From: Tardiphaga sp. vice304
Lineage (GTDB): Bacteria; Pseudomonadota; Alphaproteobacteria; Rhizobiales; Xanthobacteraceae
Reading direction: 5' to 3'
Assembly (NCBI RefSeq): GCF_007018905.1
Contig: NZ_CP041402.1
Location: 4,080,001 to 4,144,000 of the forward strand
DNA length: 64,000 nt
A program made the translations under genes and the position numbers. Shown in pieces: positions 42,008 to 51,604 of the stretch; within the stretch, counting starts at the first letter, position 1; every line of letters begins with the position of its first letter. The notes under the pieces were generated by a model. It did not search any database. It saw only the letters and a list, made by a program, of their open reading frames with translations, and was not told the DNA's origin.

Positions 42008-42058
42008 CGCAATGTCTCCGTGCTCAGTTCATCGTCGGGCAAGTCGCGGCTGAACGGT

Positions 42059-43366
42059 TCAGACCTCGACGCGCTTGATGGCGAGCGACTTCAGGTAGGC
42101 TGCGGGGTTCTCCGGATCGAACACCTTGCCGTCGAAGAAGGTCTCCTTGCCGCGCGAGGTCGAGGTCGGCATCGCAGTGACGCCCATCTCCTTGGCGGCT
42201 TCCTTCCAGAGGTCTTCGCGGTTGACCTTGGCGATCAGCGCCTTGGAGTCGAAGCCGGCGTCGTACTTGCCCCAGCGGATGTCCTCGGTCATGAACCACA
42301 GGTCATGGCTCTGGTAGGGGTAGGAGGCGAAGTCGTCCCAGAACTTCATGATGTGCGGCGAATTCTCGACGACGCGGCCGGTGCCGTAGTCGAACTTGCC
42401 CCTGACGCGGTCGGTGACGTCTTCCACCGGGCAGTTGATCCACTGCCGCTTGGCGTTGATCGCGGCGACCTCGTCGCGGTTTTCCGACTTCTCGCAGAAT
42501 TGCTGCGCTTCCATCACCGCCATCAGCAGCGCCTTGGCGGCCCTGGGGTTCTTGTCGACCCAGGCGGCGCGCATGCCGAGCGACTTCTCCGGATGCTTGT
42601 TCCAGAGTTCGCCGGTGGTCAGCGCGGTGTAGCCGATGTTCTGGTGGATCAACTGCAGGTTCCACGGCTCGCAGACGCAGAAGCAGTCCATCGTGCCGAC
42701 CTTCATGTTGGCGACCATCTGAGGCGGCGGCACCACGATGGTTTCGATGTCCTTGTCGGGATCGATGCCGCCGGCAGCCAGCCAATAGCGGATCCACAAA
42801 TCATGCGTACCGCCGGGGAAGGTCATCGCCGCCTTGACCGACTTGCCGGTGGCTTTCTTCTTCTCGATCGCCGCCTTGAACGGCGCGGTGTCGAGGCCGA
42901 TCTTGAGCTCGGCATATTCCTTGCCGACCGAGATGCTCTGGCCGTTCAGATTGAGGCGCGCCAGGATGTACATCGGCGTCGGCACGTTATTCTGCGTGAC
43001 CTTGCCGGCGGAAATCAAATAGGGCATCGGCGTCAGGATATGGGCGCCGTCGATACCGTTGCCTTCGGAGCCGAGCACCAGATTGTCGCGCGTGGTGCCC
43101 CACGACGCCTGCTTCAGGACTTCGGTTTCCGGCAGGCCGTATTTGGCGAAAATGCCCTTCTCCTTGGCAATGAACAGCGGGGCCGCATCGGTCAGCGCGA
43201 TGAAGCCTAGCTTGGCGCCCTTCACTTCGGGGCCTGCGCCCTGCGCGAAGGCGCCGGCGGGGAAATTCAGCTTCACGGCGGCCAGCAGGGCTGCGGTCCC
43301 GGCGCCGGCCTTCAGCAATTGGCGGCGGCTCAACTTGCGGGGCAATGGGGTCACTGACTTCGTCAT
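42059..43366 (-). CDS. nrtA: Nitrate ABC transporter substrate-binding protein
   Basis: The 435-residue periplasmic nitrate-binding protein has a Tat signal (KLSRRQLLKAG, hydrophobic core, cut after GAFA near residue 41) and NrtA features: LGFIALTDAAPLFIAKEKGIF, ASWGTTRDNLVLGSEGNGID, TFPGGTHDLWIRYWLAAGGI and CVCEPWNLQLIHQNIGYT. ATG 43366 is favoured because it places the Tat motif normally; upstream in-frame codons to 43486 lack a signal. It is the first gene of the nitrate run, preceded by a candidate sigma-54 promoter and leader hairpin. Confidence 0.95.
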   Translation of the reverse strand: MTKSVTPLPRKLSRRQLLKAGAGTAALLAAVKLNFPAGAFAQGAGPEVKGAKLGFIALTDAAPLFIAKEKGIFAKYGLPETEVLKQASWGTTRDNLVLGSEGNGIDGAHILTPMPYLISAGKVTQNNVPTPMYILARLNLNGQSISVGKEYAELKIGLDTAPFKAAIEKKKATGKSVKAAMTFPGGTHDLWIRYWLAAGGIDPDKDIETIVVPPPQMVANMKVGTMDCFCVCEPWNLQLIHQNIGYTALTTGELWNKHPEKSLGMRAAWVDKNPRAAKALLMAVMEAQQFCEKSENRDEVAAINAKRQWINCPVEDVTDRVRGKFDYGTGRVVENSPHIMKFWDDFASYPYQSHDLWFMTEDIRWGKYDAGFDSKALIAKVNREDLWKEAAKEMGVTAMPTSTSRGKETFFDGKVFDPENPAAYLKSLAIKRVEV

Positions 43367-43470
43367 CGTCGCGATCGTCCTTTCAAGCCTGAAGGCCAGC
43401 ATCGCCATTTCCACCCCGTTACGTCGCAGCGCGCTTCGGACCGGAAGGCGAACAGACATAGCGGCGCGTC

Positions 43471-43485
43471 TGGGGGACGCCCCCA
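43471..43485 (-). promoter_or_regulatory. GC-rich leader hairpin upstream of nrtA
   Basis: TGGGGG and CCCCCA pair across a three-base loop about 105 bases before the nrtA start. If transcription starts at the sigma-54-like site near 43545, this hairpin lies in the leader RNA. In B. japonicum nitrate genes respond to the NasS-NasT antitermination pair, so it may be a control structure; the sequence alone shows only the hairpin. Confidence 0.4.
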
Positions 43486-43544
43486 TGATGGCAGTGCGGC
43501 GTGTGATGGATGGTGACGGCTACAATGGCGTCAGTAAGAACTAT

Positions 43545-43559
43545 TCAAACTTCGTGCCA
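43545..43559 (-). promoter_or_regulatory. Candidate sigma-54 (-24/-12) promoter of nrtA
   Basis: TGGCACGAAGTTTGA on the minus strand matches the TGGCACG-N4-TTGC consensus at every fixed position except the last, where A replaces C. Nitrate assimilation in Bradyrhizobium is known to be under nitrogen (NtrC/RpoN) control, which fits. It lies about 180 bases before the nrtA start. The -12 mismatch lowers confidence. Confidence 0.5.
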
Positions 43560-43776
43560 CAATGGATACGCGTTGAAAGCTGATTTTTTACATAAGCTTA
43601 GGTATTCGGCCGAAGAACAGTGCCAGGCGCCGGCGCACCCAAAACTTGCGCAACGCTCAATTCTTGTGCGACGCACCCGAAGCAGGCAGGCGGCGGCACG
43701 ATGCCGTGATGCGCCGCCACAGGAGACCGGCATCGGTGCTAAGAGAGAGCGAACTCCCGATCGAACGGACCCGCGA

Positions 43777-44223
43777 ATGCCCCTATCCGCCCCATATCCC
43801 GATCCGATTCCCGCAGCACTGCGAGACGCCGCGACCACGCTGAAGGCTGCGCTCGCGGTATCGGCAGCCGCCATCCTGTCGCAGGCCGAGGCCGACCTAA
43901 AGGCCAACGCCGCCGCGGCGATCCAACATTTCGACATGCTCGGGCGAAAACTCGACGCGCTGCGCACCGATGCGCTCAATGCGGGCATCGGCGTCGTCGC
44001 CCGGCGAATCGACGTCACCAAGGCGAGCCTGTTCGAAGTGGTCGGAAGCCCCGAGCGTGACGGCCTGGCAATTTTCGCCGAGCGCGTCGGCGAACTCGGG
44101 GCGGAGCTGAATGCGGTGATGGCAAAAGCCGGCCAGGCGCCCGAACCGCCGTTTCAATTCGACCAATTCTTCCTGGAGAGCATGCACGACCTCGGCCAGC
44201 GCGACTGGAGCGAGGGAGCCTGA
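43777..44223 (+). CDS. Unknown Ala-rich helical protein
   Basis: The 148-residue product is not a family I recognise. It is helical and rich in Ala, with heptad-like segments (LRDAATTLKAALAVSAAAILSQ in the protein) and a C-terminal FDQFFLESMHDLGQRDW. It has no signal or membrane segment. GC-rich third positions suggest a real gene. ATG 43777 has no clear ribosome site; the frame is open further upstream but across the nrtA promoter region. It is divergent from nrtA. Confidence 0.5.
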   Translation: MPLSAPYPDPIPAALRDAATTLKAALAVSAAAILSQAEADLKANAAAAIQHFDMLGRKLDALRTDALNAGIGVVARRIDVTKASLFEVVGSPERDGLAIFAERVGELGAELNAVMAKAGQAPEPPFQFDQFFLESMHDLGQRDWSEGA

Positions 44224-44371
44224 GCGACGGGTCAGGCGATGTCGCCGACGCGGCGAAAAGCGCCAGACAGTATGGTAATCGTGGCCAACGCGTAAGATCG
44301 CAAGGCCAATCCGCTCGTTCATGTCCCCTGTCCCGCGCTCGGGCTCGACAACATACTGGAGTGATATTGCG

Positions 44372-45622
44372 ATGCAGTCCCGAAACTCGCTCTCCGCGTC
44401 TTCGCCCGAACAGGCCGGCATGTCCGGCGCAGCGTTGGCTAGCGTCGATGCCCATCTGAAGCGCAACTACATCGACGCCGGTCGCTTTGCCGGCACGCAG
44501 CTCCTGGTCTGGCGACGCGGCTGCATCGCGCACCATGCCGTGCAGGGCCTCGCCGATGTCGAGCGCAACATCCCGTTGGGTGAGGACAGCATCTTCCGGA
44601 TCTATTCGATGACCAAGCCGATCACCTCGGTGGCCTTCATGATGCTGGTGGAGGAAGGCCGCGTCGCGCTCGACGAGCCCGTGCACAAGTACATTCCGCA
44701 ATGGAAAGATCTCGGCGTGTACCGCAGCGGCGTAACGGCGCCGTTTCTGACCCGGCCACCGGCGCGGCCGATGCTGGTGATCGACCTGTTGCGCCATACG
44801 TCGGGGCTGACCTACGGCTTCCAGCAGCGCACCAATGTCGATGCCGCCTACCGCGCGCTCAAGATCGGCGAGATCGAGAAGGCCGGCACCATGGCCTCGA
44901 TGGTCGCCGACCTTGCGACCATCCCGCTGGAATTCTCGCCGGGCGACGCCTGGAATTATTCGGTATCCACCGACGTGCTTGGTTATCTCATCGAGAAGAT
45001 TGCGGGGCAGCCATTCGACCAATTCCTGCAGCAGCGCATCTTCGATCCGCTGGGCATGGCCGATACAGGTTTTCATGTGCCTGCCGAAAAGGCGCACCGG
45101 CTGGCGGCCTGCTACGCCGTCGATGGCCGCGGCGGCAAGGTGCTTCAGGACGATCCCGCCACCAGTTCATTCCTGACGCCGCCATCGTTCATCTCCGGCG
45201 GCGGCGGGCTGTGCTCGACCATGGCCGACTATCTCACCTTCTGCCGCGCCTTGCTGAATCGCGGCGAACTGGACGGCGTGCGCCTGATCGGCCCGAAGAC
45301 GCTGGCGCTGATGACGGCTAACCATCTGCCAGGACACCGTGATCTTACGGAGATGTCGACGTCGATGTTCTCAGAAGCCAACTATGCCGGGATCGGTTTT
45401 GGCCTCGGCCTTTCGGTAACTATGGATCCAGCCCGGGCGATGATCGCCGGCAGCGCCGGCGAGTATGCCTGGGGCGGCGCCGCGGGCACCGCGTTCTGGA
45501 TCGATCCAGCCGAAGACATGATCGCGATCCTGATGACCCAGTTACTACCATCCAGCGCCACTCAGGTGCGCCGCGAACTGCGCAGCATGATTTATGCAGC
45601 CATCACCGACAGTAATATTTGA
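44372..45622 (+). CDS. Serine hydrolase, class C beta-lactamase / esterase fold
   Basis: The 416-residue protein has the active-site S-x-x-K in YSMTKPITSVAF (about residue 75) and the second motif Tyr in WNYSVSTDVLGYLIE (about residue 195). GEYAWGGAAGTAFWIDP near residue 370 stands in place of the KTG motif, which is typical of EstB-like esterases and DD-peptidase relatives. No signal peptide is seen, so a cytoplasmic esterase is more likely than a true beta-lactamase. ATG 44372 is ten bases after GGAG and is preferred to the ATG at 44321. Confidence 0.87.
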   Translation: MQSRNSLSASSPEQAGMSGAALASVDAHLKRNYIDAGRFAGTQLLVWRRGCIAHHAVQGLADVERNIPLGEDSIFRIYSMTKPITSVAFMMLVEEGRVALDEPVHKYIPQWKDLGVYRSGVTAPFLTRPPARPMLVIDLLRHTSGLTYGFQQRTNVDAAYRALKIGEIEKAGTMASMVADLATIPLEFSPGDAWNYSVSTDVLGYLIEKIAGQPFDQFLQQRIFDPLGMADTGFHVPAEKAHRLAACYAVDGRGGKVLQDDPATSSFLTPPSFISGGGGLCSTMADYLTFCRALLNRGELDGVRLIGPKTLALMTANHLPGHRDLTEMSTSMFSEANYAGIGFGLGLSVTMDPARAMIAGSAGEYAWGGAAGTAFWIDPAEDMIAILMTQLLPSSATQVRRELRSMIYAAITDSNI

Positions 45623-46283
45623 CGACCGTGACGACGCCGTGATTTTGACAGCATCGGTATGCAATAAGTTCTTTGGGCAAAATTGCGACGCCGAGTGAAT
45701 TGGTACGGTCTCATGCTGGATACCGCAGACTGCCAGCACAATGCCGCTGCTATCAGTGGTGGCATAATCGCCTGCGGTGCTCGGTTGCGCGCGGACATAA
45801 TTTGAAACCAACCGGTCGCGGCTAGCTTGAACGGAACCGAATGCACGAGAACGTGATGTAGCAGGCTGCCCGCCAGACGCTAAGGATAAACGTGACGGTT
45901 CCGGCGATGCTCCAGCTGAATCCATGCGCGTGGGGTGAGACACATCGGTAGTCTGGACTGTGTCAAAAAGGACAGGACTGGAATTGCTTCCGGGCTACAT
46001 TTCGCAGTGAGCGGGAATTCTGGCATTCGGCATAGTGATTCACATCGACCTATCTGCGGTTTTGACGCTGCAACCCGTTACCTCCGAGTTACGACATGAT
46101 CTTGTTGATCGTCGAATCCTTTACCCTGTTGAATTTCGGTGGTTGAAAGATGAATTCTTCCATCCCCTCGCGCTCAGGCTGTGTATAAGGATGGGCGATT
46201 GGCCGAAGGTTGAGGACCAGGCGACAAAAAAAGCAAACAAGAAAATATCAGATTTTCCGTATCAACAAACTGAATGGTGACGA
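45623..46283. other. Gene-poor, AT-richer intergenic region
   Basis: No convincing gene is seen in these about 660 bases. Short open frames at 45545-45943 (minus) and 46035-46280 (plus) lack ribosome sites and family-like sequence. The stretch after about 46030 is visibly less GC-rich than its surroundings and likely carries the promoter of the XRE gene. Confidence 0.6.
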
Positions 46284-46664
46284 ATGAAGCAGCGCAGCGC
46301 CGGCAAACCCGACATCGAGATGGGCAAAAGAATCCGCCTTCGTCGTGTCGAGCAGAAAATCTCGCAGGCGGATTTGGGCGAGCAATTGGGCGTCAGTTTC
46401 CAGCAGGTCCAGAAGTACGAAAAAGGCGTGAATCGCGTTGGTGCAGCACGTTTGCAGCAAATTGCGACCGCGCTCGACGTCCCGGTGACGTTCTTCTACG
46501 ACGGCGACGGCAAGACGCGCGAAGTCGAAAGCCTGCTGTTTCTCGACAGCGCCTTCAGCCTGCGCCTGCTGCGCGCGTATAGCCGAATCAAGAGCCAGAC
46601 CGTTCAGCGCCAGATGGTCGCTTTGATGGAGTCGATCGCGGACGAAGAGAAATTGCCCGCCTAA
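46284..46664 (+). CDS. XRE-family transcriptional regulator
   Basis: The 126-residue regulator has an N-terminal helix-turn-helix (GKRIRLRRVEQKISQADLGEQ, with GVSFQQVQKYEKGVNRVGA in one protein chain) like phage repressors. A C-terminal helical stretch of about 45 residues (SAFSLRLLRAYSRI) follows. Single-domain proteins like this are frequent in Bradyrhizobium and Sinorhizobium. The target is unknown; GGTGA just precedes the ATG. Confidence 0.92.
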   Translation: MKQRSAGKPDIEMGKRIRLRRVEQKISQADLGEQLGVSFQQVQKYEKGVNRVGAARLQQIATALDVPVTFFYDGDGKTREVESLLFLDSAFSLRLLRAYSRIKSQTVQRQMVALMESIADEEKLPA

Positions 46665-46834
46665 GCCGCAGGCTATCTTCTCTGATTCGCTAAATTGGAT
46701 AGCTTTCTCAGCCACTGAGAAGTTCTGCGCTGTGCCCCGCGCGCGCTGACACGCGCGGCGGCGGGCCGGCCTTCCTTGCGATCACAGGAATGAGTGACCG
46801 GCGCGCCGCCGGCGCATTTTCCATCCAGTGAGAA

Positions 46835-47896
46835 TTACGGCGTCAGCACGGCGCGGCCGATAAGTCTGCCGGCCCGAAGATCGTCCAGCGCTGCGTTGGC
46901 CTGCGCAAACGGCAGCGGGATCACCGGGATCGGCGCGACGTGCCTGGTCCGCACCAGTTCGAGCAATTCACGGGTTTCACGCAGATTGCCGACATAGCTG
47001 CCCTGGATGGTCAACGCCTTCATCGCGATCAAGGGCAGCGCCCAGGTGGCGCCGCCACCGAACAGCCCGACCATGATCAATTTGCCGCCTTTCGACAGCG
47101 CATCGAAGCCGAGTTGCGTCGTCGAGGGCGTACCGACCAGATCGATCACCGACAGGATAGGCCCGCCTGCGGCTTTGGCGAGTTGCTCCAGCGCGTCCGG
47201 CGCGTTGCCATCGACAGCACCCAGCGCGCCAGCCTTGATCGCAGCCTCGCGCTTGCGGGCGTCGATATCGACGACGATGGCGCCCTTGCCGCCCATCGCC
47301 TTGAGCAGCGCGAGTGCCATCAGGCCGAGGCCGCCGGCGCCGAAAATCACGATCGGATTGCCGAGATCGCTTTCGACTTTCTTCAACGCACTGTAGGTCG
47401 TGACGCCGGAGCAGGCATAGGGCGCGGCGGTGACGGGATCGAGCCCCTGCAGATCGAGCAGATAGCGCGGATGCGGCACCAGGATGTGGTCGGAATAGCC
47501 GCCGTCGCAATGCACGCCGAGACAGTTCGGCTTCAGGCACATGTTCTCGTCGCCGGCCAGACACACCGCGCACTTGCCGCAGCCGATCCAGGGATAGACC
47601 AGCGCGATGTCGCCGATCTTCACGCCCGGCTCGTTCTGCGCGTCCGGGCCGAACGCCACGACCTCGCCGACCGTTTCATGGCCCATCGTCCGCGGCAGCG
47701 AAATGCCGCGGTCCTTCAGCGACAGCCTCTTGCGGCCGTGGCCGAGCTCATAGCCGCCCTCCCAGATATGCAGGTCGCTGTGGCATACGCCCGCGGCCTT
47801 GACGCGAACCAGCACCTGCGTGCCGGTCGGCTGCGGCGTGTCGATCTCGGCAAGCACCAGCGGTGCCTCGAATTCAGCGACCTGATAGCTCTTCAT
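46835..47896 (-). CDS. Zinc-dependent alcohol dehydrogenase
   Basis: The 353-residue medium-chain dehydrogenase has catalytic zinc ligands in GVCHSDLHIWEG and GHETVGEV. The structural-zinc cysteines are CGKCAVCLAGDENMC, and the nucleotide-binding motif is GAGGLGLMALALL. It oxidises a primary alcohol or reduces an aldehyde with NAD(H). AGAGG precedes the ATG by six bases. It follows the CoxL-like gene by 35 bases on the same strand, so an alcohol-aldehyde-acid route is possible. Confidence 0.93.
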   Translation of the reverse strand: MKSYQVAEFEAPLVLAEIDTPQPTGTQVLVRVKAAGVCHSDLHIWEGGYELGHGRKRLSLKDRGISLPRTMGHETVGEVVAFGPDAQNEPGVKIGDIALVYPWIGCGKCAVCLAGDENMCLKPNCLGVHCDGGYSDHILVPHPRYLLDLQGLDPVTAAPYACSGVTTYSALKKVESDLGNPIVIFGAGGLGLMALALLKAMGGKGAIVVDIDARKREAAIKAGALGAVDGNAPDALEQLAKAAGGPILSVIDLVGTPSTTQLGFDALSKGGKLIMVGLFGGGATWALPLIAMKALTIQGSYVGNLRETRELLELVRTRHVAPIPVIPLPFAQANAALDDLRAGRLIGRAVLTP

Positions 47897-47931
47897 GGTG
47901 TTCCTCTCCGGTGGTTTCTTGTTGTATTTTT

Positions 47932-50256
47932 TTAAGCTTGGGGGCCGGCGCTCCGGATCGCGTCCCAGATTTTCAGCGGCGATAGCGGCGTGTCGAGCTG
48001 GGTGATGCCATAGCCGCTCAGCGCATCGAGCACGCCGTTGGTGATGCAGGGCGGCCCGCCGATCGCGCCAGACTCGCCGCAGCCTTTCGAACCCAGGGGA
48101 TTGGTCACGCAGGGCGCCGAGCCATCGAGCGTAACCGACAGCGGCGGCACGTCGGCGGCGCGCGGGATGCAGTAGTCCTGATAGGTCGCAGTGAGCAACT
48201 GACCTTCCGCATCGTAATGCACGCCTTCATACAGCGCCTGGCCAATGCCCTGCACGACGCCGCCATGCACCTGGCCGATGACGAGCATCGGGTTCACCGC
48301 GACGCCGACATCGTCGACCGTGGTATACTTCACCACATTGGTGATGCCGGTCTCCGGATCGATCTCGACTTCGCAGATATGCGTGCCGTTCGGCCAGGTC
48401 GGGCCGTCGGCCACGCCGGTGGATTCGACGCTGAGCTCGGCGCCGCTCTCGGCCTTGGCGATCTCGAACAGGCCGATCTTCTTGTCGGTGCCGACCACGG
48501 TGAGGTAGCCGCCGGCATATTCGATGTCGTCGACGGAGGCTTCCAGCAAATGCGACGCCTTCTCGCGCGCCTTGGCGATCATGTCCTGCGCCGAGACGAC
48601 CGCCGCGGTGCCGCCGACGAACAGCGAGCGCGAACCGACGCTGCCCATGCCGACGATGACGTCGGTATCCCCTTGGATCACGTCGATCTTGTCCATGCCG
48701 ATGCCTAGCGATTCCGCGACCAGCTGCGAATAGGCGGTCTGCAGCCCCTGCCCCATCGCCTGCGTTCCGGAATGCAGGATGACGCGGCCCTCGGCGGTCG
48801 CGCGCAGTTTCACGGTTTCCTTGGTGCCGGGGCCGCCGGTCCATTCGATGTAGCTGGTCAGGCCGCGGCCGTAGAGCAGGCCCTTCTTCTTCGCCGCCTT
48901 CTTGCGGGCGGCAAAACCATCCCAGTCGGACAGTTCGGACGCCCGCTCCAGCATATGCGCGAAAGCGCCGCTGTCATAGGTCTGGCCGACCGCGTTCTTG
49001 TAGGGAAACTGCGCCGGCTTGATGTAGTTGACCTTGCGGATCGTGCGCGGATCCATGCCGATCTGCCGTGCCGCGGCGTCCATCAGCCGCTCCATGATGA
49101 ACACTGCCTCGGGTCGCCCGGCGCCGCGATAGGCGCCGACCGGCGCGGTATGCGTCATCACCGCCTTGATGTCGTAATGCACGTTCTGCAAATCGTAGAC
49201 GCTCGTCTGCACGAAGGGTCCGAGCACCAGCGGAATGATCACGCCGGTGCCGGACATGTAGGCGCCGGTGCCGCCGACCGACTTGACGCGATAGGCCTGG
49301 ATGCGGCCTTTCGCATCGAGTGCGATGGCGGCGATCGAGGTGAGGTCGCGGCCATGCGTGCCGCCGACGAAATCGTCGGTGCGGTCACCGCGCCAGCGAA
49401 TGGTGCGGCCGAGCTTGACCGCCGCATAGGCGACGATGCCGTCTTCCGGATACAGGCTGGTCTTCTGGCCGAAGCCGCCACCGATATCACCGACCACCAC
49501 GCGGATGCTGTCCTTCGGCCGCTTCAGGATCGAATCCGCCAGGATGTCGCGGGTCGAGGCCGGCGTCTGACTCTGCACGAACAGCGTGAGTTTGCCGGAC
49601 TTCTTGTCGACTTCGGCAATCGTGCTGCGCGGCTCCATCGCCGAGGGGACCAGGCGCTGGCTGGTGACGTCGAGCGAGACGACGTGCTTCGCCGCAGCGA
49701 AGGCGGCATCTACATTGGCGGCGTCGCCATAGCTCATCACGGCGACGATATTGTCCGGGGCATCCGGCCACACCTTCGGCGCGCCGGGCTCGGTCGCCGT
49801 GGCAAGATCTACCACCGCCGGCATAACCTCATATTGCACGTCGATCGCTTCGGCGGCGAGTTGCGCGGCCGTGCGCGAGGTTGCGACGATGGCGGCGACC
49901 GTTTCGCCGGCATAGCGCACGATCTCGTGCGCCAGCAAACGGCGCGGCGGAAAGGTCGCCGGCGAGCCGTCGGGCCGCTTGAAGATCGGCAGCGTCGGCA
50001 GCGTGCCTACGTCTTCGGCGACCAGGTCCGCGCCGGTGTAGATGGCGGTGACGCCGGGCATCGCTTTCGCAGCGGCGCAATCGATCGAGATGATTTTCGC
50101 GTGGGCATGCGGCGAGCGCAGCACATGCAGCCACAACGCGCCGTCTTCCGGCTTGTCGTCGATGAAAAGGCCCTTCCCGGTGAGAAGTCGCTTGTCCTCA
50201 AGGCGCTTGGGCGAGAGGCCAGCGCCGAAACGCAGATTACCGGGCAGAATGTTCAT
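47932..50256 (-). CDS. CoxL/aldehyde-oxidase-family molybdenum hydroxylase large subunit (orphan)
   Basis: The 774-residue protein is a complete Mo-cofactor-binding subunit of the xanthine dehydrogenase / CO-dehydrogenase family. It has GGGFGQKTSLYPED, the active-site loop GAYRGAGRPEAVF, VQGDTDV and GCGESGAIGG near the C-terminus with the catalytic Glu. The AYRGAGR loop is that of form II CoxL-like enzymes, which generally are not CO dehydrogenases. The expected FAD (medium) and FeS (small) partners are not adjacent. Its neighbours are a DapA-like aldolase upstream and an alcohol dehydrogenase downstream. Confidence 0.92.
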   Translation of the reverse strand: MNILPGNLRFGAGLSPKRLEDKRLLTGKGLFIDDKPEDGALWLHVLRSPHAHAKIISIDCAAAKAMPGVTAIYTGADLVAEDVGTLPTLPIFKRPDGSPATFPPRRLLAHEIVRYAGETVAAIVATSRTAAQLAAEAIDVQYEVMPAVVDLATATEPGAPKVWPDAPDNIVAVMSYGDAANVDAAFAAAKHVVSLDVTSQRLVPSAMEPRSTIAEVDKKSGKLTLFVQSQTPASTRDILADSILKRPKDSIRVVVGDIGGGFGQKTSLYPEDGIVAYAAVKLGRTIRWRGDRTDDFVGGTHGRDLTSIAAIALDAKGRIQAYRVKSVGGTGAYMSGTGVIIPLVLGPFVQTSVYDLQNVHYDIKAVMTHTAPVGAYRGAGRPEAVFIMERLMDAAARQIGMDPRTIRKVNYIKPAQFPYKNAVGQTYDSGAFAHMLERASELSDWDGFAARKKAAKKKGLLYGRGLTSYIEWTGGPGTKETVKLRATAEGRVILHSGTQAMGQGLQTAYSQLVAESLGIGMDKIDVIQGDTDVIVGMGSVGSRSLFVGGTAAVVSAQDMIAKAREKASHLLEASVDDIEYAGGYLTVVGTDKKIGLFEIAKAESGAELSVESTGVADGPTWPNGTHICEVEIDPETGITNVVKYTTVDDVGVAVNPMLVIGQVHGGVVQGIGQALYEGVHYDAEGQLLTATYQDYCIPRAADVPPLSVTLDGSAPCVTNPLGSKGCGESGAIGGPPCITNGVLDALSGYGITQLDTPLSPLKIWDAIRSAGPQA

Positions 50257-50333
50257 CAGGAGGTCCTTTGGCAGACAGGCTGCACTGCGTTCTAACCCAT
50301 AAGCCGCGCGGCAGCCAACATCCCCGCCGCAGG

Positions 50334-51212
50334 TCAGCCGAGCTCCCGCAGCACCGCTTCGATGACCCGGCGTTCATCCGCCGTGAGCGCCGCCTGCGGC
50401 GCGAGGGGATCGCCGACCTCATAGCCCTGGATCGACAGCCCGGTCTTGATGCAGGCGGCCAGATTGTAACGTGCGAAGGCTTCGTTGAGCCGCCACATCC
50501 GGCGTTGCAGCGCCATCGCCTCGTTCCAGCGCTGCGCCTTGCACAGGTCGTACAATTCCACGCTCTGCTTCGGCGCCACGCAGGCCGGACCGGCCATCCA
50601 GCCGACGCCGCCGATCAGCATCACAGCCGCGGGAATGTGCGCGGAGGCCGCAAACACCTGCAGCTCGCTGCCGCAGCGGTTGATGATCGACAGCAGCCGC
50701 CCGGTATTGGTCGAGGCGTCCTTGATGTAGCGAATCCGCGGATGTTCGGCGAGCCGCGCGACGACGTCGAGCGTCAGATCGGAACGCTGGAATTGCGGAT
50801 TGGTGTAGATCACGACAGGGATATCGACGGCATCCGCAATGGCGCGAAAATAGGATTCGACCTGGGCGTCCTTGAGCGGGAAATACGCCTCTAGAATCGC
50901 GAGAATGCCGTCGGCTCCGAGTTTCTGGTACGATTTCGCCTGCGCCACGGCGTCCACCGTCGATGTCGAGGCAACACCGGCCACCACCGGCACGCGCCCC
51001 TGCGCGGCTTCGATCGTCGCCTGCACCACCGTGCGGCGCTGCTCGCGGCCAAGATAGGCGATCTCGCCGGTCGAGCCGAGTGGCGTGAGGCCGTGCACGC
51101 CGGCCCCGATCAGTTCATCGCACAACCGGCCGAGCACCTCGGTGCGGATCCTTCCGTCGGCGTCCGTGGGCGAGACCAGATACGGAAAGACGCCGTGGAA
51201 AGCGGCGCTCAC
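50334..51212 (-). CDS. DapA/N-acetylneuraminate-lyase family aldolase
   Basis: The 292-residue TIM-barrel lyase or synthase has the substrate-binding [10 protein letters not shown], the catalytic Tyr in [10 protein letters not shown] (about residue 135) and the Schiff-base Lys in IRYIKDAST (about residue 164). In this family the reaction varies (dihydrodipicolinate synthase, keto-acid aldolase, dehydratase). The operon, not lysine synthesis, should guide its role. GTG 51212 overlaps the stop of the preceding gene by four bases (GTGA), with AAGGA upstream. Confidence 0.9.
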   Translation of the reverse strand: MSAAFHGVFPYLVSPTDADGRIRTEVLGRLCDELIGAGVHGLTPLGSTGEIAYLGREQRRTVVQATIEAAQGRVPVVAGVASTSTVDAVAQAKSYQKLGADGILAILEAYFPLKDAQVESYFRAIADAVDIPVVIYTNPQFQRSDLTLDVVARLAEHPRIRYIKDASTNTGRLLSIINRCGSELQVFAASAHIPAAVMLIGGVGWMAGPACVAPKQSVELYDLCKAQRWNEAMALQRRMWRLNEAFARYNLAACIKTGLSIQGYEVGDPLAPQAALTADERRVIEAVLRELG

Positions 51213-51604
51213 CCGGCGTCCTTCAACACGCCTTCCGCCTTCAGCACCTCATGTGCGGCCTTGAACGCCTCAAGCCCTGCGGGAATGCCGGAATACACCG
51301 TGGCATGCAGCAGGATCTCCTTGATCTCCTCGACGGTGACGCCGTTGGTCAGCGCGCCCTTGACATGCAGCTTCAGCTCGTTCGGGGCCTTGAGAGCCGT
51401 GAGCATCGCCAGATTGAGCATACTGCGGGTCTTGCGATCGAGCCCCGGCCGTGTCCAGGCATAGCCCCAGCACCACGACGTCGTGATGTCCTGAAACGCC
51501 ATCATGAAATCGTCGGCCTTCGCACGGCTGCCATCGACATAGTCCTTGCCCAGCACGTCGCGCCGGACCTCGAGGCCCTGTTTGAAAAACTCGCTGTCGC
51601 CCAC
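51209..51604 (-). CDS. Carboxymuconolactone-decarboxylase family protein
   Basis: The 131-residue all-helical protein fits the CMD/PcaC family: [23 protein letters not shown] and [21 protein letters not shown] (one chain) with the His-bearing [13 protein letters not shown]. PcaC decarboxylates 4-carboxymuconolactone, but many homologues are unassigned or peroxidase-like. GTG 51604 follows GGAGG by six bases. It is coupled to the DapA-like gene. Confidence 0.9.
   Translation of the reverse strand: MGDSEFFKQGLEVRRDVLGKDYVDGSRAKADDFMMAFQDITTSWCWGYAWTRPGLDRKTRSMLNLAMLTALKAPNELKLHVKGALTNGVTVEEIKEILLHATVYSGIPAGLEAFKAAHEVLKAEGVLKDAG

Noticed and set aside
45545..46280. Two short open frames (45545-45943 minus, 46035-46280 plus)
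   Set aside because: No ribosome site, no family-like sequence and mixed composition; treated as non-coding.
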